A stretch of 8,725 nt of DNA, taken from Segetibacter sp. GTDB taxonomy: Bacteria; Bacteroidota; Bacteroidia; Chitinophagales; Chitinophagaceae. The stretch lies in NCBI GenBank assembly GCA_030146445.1, contig JASLBT010000042.1, forward strand, positions 1 to 8,725, in the 5' to 3' direction. Position numbers and translations under genes: made by a program. Below are positions 6,554-8,725 of the stretch, piece by piece; position 1 is the first letter of the stretch; each line of letters starts with the position of its first letter. The notes beneath the pieces are model-generated. The model saw only the letters and a program-made list of their open reading frames with translations, was not told the DNA's origin and did no database searches.

Positions 6554-8725
6554 TTAGAACGTGATATTAAATCGTGTTCCGATTGAAAAATTAAATAGTA
6601 CGCTCTCTTCTGAAACACCCACCGTTGCCGACACTAAAATCAGGTTGTACGGCGCATAGTAGAGCCCACCTCCATAAGAATGATGCCATTTTGCTGATTC
6701 TTGGTTTTTCACCCAAACTTTACCAACGTCGTTAAAGCCAATAATGCCCACAGCTCCCGGTAATACATACGACTGCGACTCAAACAACTTAATCCTTAAT
6801 TCGGTACTTTGATAAAGCATGGAAGTTCCCGAGAACCTGTTTTTCCGGTATCCCCGCAGGAAGTTGTTTGCTCCAAGGTTCAGCGCCTGGAAGTATTCAT
6901 AATTATCGCCGAAGATTACGCCACCTCCTCCCCTGATTACCGCAACAACCTTTGCCGGGTCGGTCAGGCTAGAGTACAAAGTAAGGTCCGTTGTAAGGCG
7001 CCGGATATTTTTGGCGTTTTTGTTAACTCCATAACTCGACAGGTACTCCGATCTCCAATAAATACCCCGGGTCGGCAAAAGATCGCTGTTCAGGTTATTA
7101 ATCGTGAGGCCAAGTTTACCGCCAACATATGTCTTAGTTGAATATACCCGCGCAGGATCCAACCCAACGATACCGGGTTCCTGCAATATTTTACCAACGT
7201 TCTGCCGTGGGTCGATCCAATAATTGTACACCGTTCCACCGGCTGTGAACTGAACCAGGTGCCCCAATCGCTTACGAAATAACAGATCGCCTTCCACAAA
7301 ATTATACCTAACCCTATAATAATTAAGCTCCCTGGTGTTCTTCGTTTCATTACCGAGCCCAAAGAAGTTGTTTAATACAGGGTGAACGATTGAAGCATTT
7401 ACAACCAGGTCGCCTTTTCCGAGAAGCTGGTTAAACTCTCCGGTGTAGTTTACCTGGTACGAACCGCGATTGAGTGCATAAAGGGTTGAAAGGCGCTGTT
7501 GCGTTGCATAAGGCTCATTTCTAAATCCATAAGTCCTGTTCAACCAGCCGACACCAAACATCAGCTTATCTTCAGGATTGAACCCTACATTTATCCTGGG
7601 AAAGCGGTAGAAGTCGTACTTATATCCCGTCACATCATATTCGTTGTTCAGCGGATCAGCAGATATCTCACTTCTTACCTTGTTTCTGTTCACGATGTAG
7701 TTCGTCTCTACGCCGGCCCGCTCAAAATCATATATATGATTCTTAATCGTTCCTTTAACATTAAAGGTGTCTTTACCCCTGCCGCCAATAATCCTGACGT
7801 GAATTTTCGATTTTACGTTGTCATCAACCTCGAAATAATCATCTCCGTTTAGTCCATAGAACAGAATCTCTTCTGTCTCCCCTCTATTAAACTCCCTTGA
7901 GTACATCACCGAAGAGGTATCATTATTTGCTTTACGCTTATACACAGTAACGTGAACCCCGGTGTCCGTACTCAAAACTTTGAAGTACTCATGTTTATTG
8001 CTCCCGACCACATTTACTTCTTTCGCCAGGAAGCGGTAATAACGCATCCCTTCTTCTCCCACAAGATCGTCGCGGCGGCTGATCAGTCTTTTAATGATCT
8101 CTTCGCCGCGAATGGCATAGATCTCCGGGGGAAGTTTCTGAACCGCCTGGCGGATCACCCGGTCCGAAAGCTTTATCTTGAAGCTGTCCAGGATGCTTTG
8201 CCACTTTTTTGCGTCCAGGTTATTCATAAATAGCCGGTCAAAATCACGGGCTTCCCAGGCAAGCCACGAAACTTTGGGGATCTTTTTCTTGAAGCCTTTT
8301 AAGAAGGGCAGAACGTTTTGGGAGAGCTGCTTAGCGAGCAATCCGTCTGAGTTGAAAAGCGCCTGGTCACGGTCTCTTGGTATGGGGTAATAGAGTTTTC
8401 CCTTGCCGGTATCTGATGTTCCAAACCTCCATTGATCAAAGTGACGGTCCCAATCGGCAATCAGCATGTCTAAAAGCCTGGCGTTAAGTACCTTTTCCTG
8501 GTCTACGTGGTTGTCATTATCCTCAATCAATTTATTAATGATCGTCGCGGTGCTTTTTGTGTCGCTGTTATCAGGTGTAGGCTCACGCTCTTCCAAAAGG
8601 CATACCTGGTTGGCAAATAGCGGCCGGTAAAAGCCAAAAGCAGGATCGTCGGGAACAAGGAACAACTCCGGCGAGGCAACGGGGATACCCAAAGGCTTTG
8701 CCAGCGGGGGTATGATCAGCGGAGC
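6554..8725 (-). CDS. Omp85/BamA-like outer-membrane surface antigen, C-terminal part
   Basis: The frame stays open to the right edge, so the visible 723 residues are the C-terminal part of a longer protein; a TTG at 8692 in the same frame is not a real start. Numbering is from the edge. Residues 63-130 hold a conserved block with DWDRH (91-95) and PRDRD (116-120). Residues 314-321 (GGRGKDTF), after NGDDYFEVD, resemble a calcium-binding glycine/aspartate repeat. From about residue 370 the sequence alternates in beta-strand fashion, carries FLRGY (622-626), the Omp85 loop-6 (V/I/L)RG(F/Y) signature, and ends with RFNITF, a barrel-type terminal aromatic. From memory, Bacteroidota proteins of this type run to about 1,200 residues and often carry an N-terminal calcineurin-like phosphoesterase, which would lie outside the window. 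The role is insertion or translocation at the outer membrane, or a surface enzyme anchor; the cargo is unknown. It is the first visible gene of the operon. Confidence 0.85.
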   Translation of the reverse strand, partial: APLIIPPLAKPLGIPVASPELFLVPDDPAFGFYRPLFANQVCLLEEREPTPDNSDTKSTATIINKLIEDNDNHVDQEKVLNARLLDMLIADWDRHFDQWRFGTSDTGKGKLYYPIPRDRDQALFNSDGLLAKQLSQNVLPFLKGFKKKIPKVSWLAWEARDFDRLFMNNLDAKKWQSILDSFKIKLSDRVIRQAVQKLPPEIYAIRGEEIIKRLISRRDDLVGEEGMRYYRFLAKEVNVVGSNKHEYFKVLSTDTGVHVTVYKRKANNDTSSVMYSREFNRGETEEILFYGLNGDDYFEVDDNVKSKIHVRIIGGRGKDTFNVKGTIKNHIYDFERAGVETNYIVNRNKVRSEISADPLNNEYDVTGYKYDFYRFPRINVGFNPEDKLMFGVGWLNRTYGFRNEPYATQQRLSTLYALNRGSYQVNYTGEFNQLLGKGDLVVNASIVHPVLNNFFGLGNETKNTRELNYYRVRYNFVEGDLLFRKRLGHLVQFTAGGTVYNYWIDPRQNVGKILQEPGIVGLDPARVYSTKTYVGGKLGLTINNLNSDLLPTRGIYWRSEYLSSYGVNKNAKNIRRLTTDLTLYSSLTDPAKVVAVIRGGGGVIFGDNYEYFQALNLGANNFLRGYRKNRFSGTSMLYQSTELRIKLFESQSYVLPGAVGIIGFNDVGKVWVKNQESAKWHHSYGGGLYYAPYNLILVSATVGVSEESVLFNFSIGTRFNITF

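Noticed and set aside
8690..8692. TTG as the start of the Omp85-like protein
   Set aside because: The frame stays open to the window edge with protein-like sequence upstream (PPLAKPLGIPVASP), and there is no signal peptide after the TTG, as an outer-membrane protein would need.

Overview
The window looks like chromosomal DNA from a member of the Bacteroidota, probably of the Sphingobacteriales/Chitinophagales type. The reasons are the protein families present, the AT-rich gene leaders without Shine-Dalgarno sequences, and a lipoprotein-type esterase. No genus can be named. There are no rRNA, tRNA, CRISPR, transposase or phage genes.

Layout. (1) Bases 1-454, minus strand: the N-terminal part of a GAF-domain protein, probably a sensor histidine kinase, cut by the left edge. 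(2) Bases 455-940: a region with no convincing gene, lying between divergent genes. (3) Bases 941-2081, plus strand: an alpha/beta-hydrolase esterase of the hormone-sensitive-lipase type. Its lipoprotein signal peptide is split by an apparent one-base frameshift at a T5 run. (4) Bases 2126-2156: a strong bidirectional terminator between convergent genes. (5) Bases 8725-2200, minus strand: a tight four-gene cluster. In transcription order it holds an Omp85/BamA-like outer-membrane protein (N-terminus outside the window), an HD-domain protein fused to a PycTM-type (former DUF5706) membrane effector domain, polyphosphate kinase 1, and a membrane-bound class III nucleotide cyclase. The gaps are 9 nt, 11 nt and a 4-nt ATGA overlap, so the genes are almost certainly co-transcribed.

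The minus-strand cluster is the item of most interest. A class III nucleotide cyclase together with a PycTM-type effector recalls Pycsar, the pyrimidine-cyclase antiphage system. Here the cyclase is membrane-anchored, the effector carries its own HD phosphohydrolase domain, and polyphosphate kinase sits between them, coupled to the cyclase by overlapping codons. This could be a Pycsar-derived signalling module tied to polyphosphate metabolism and the cell envelope. It could equally be a housekeeping stress-response operon that uses the same domains. The sequence alone does not decide between these.
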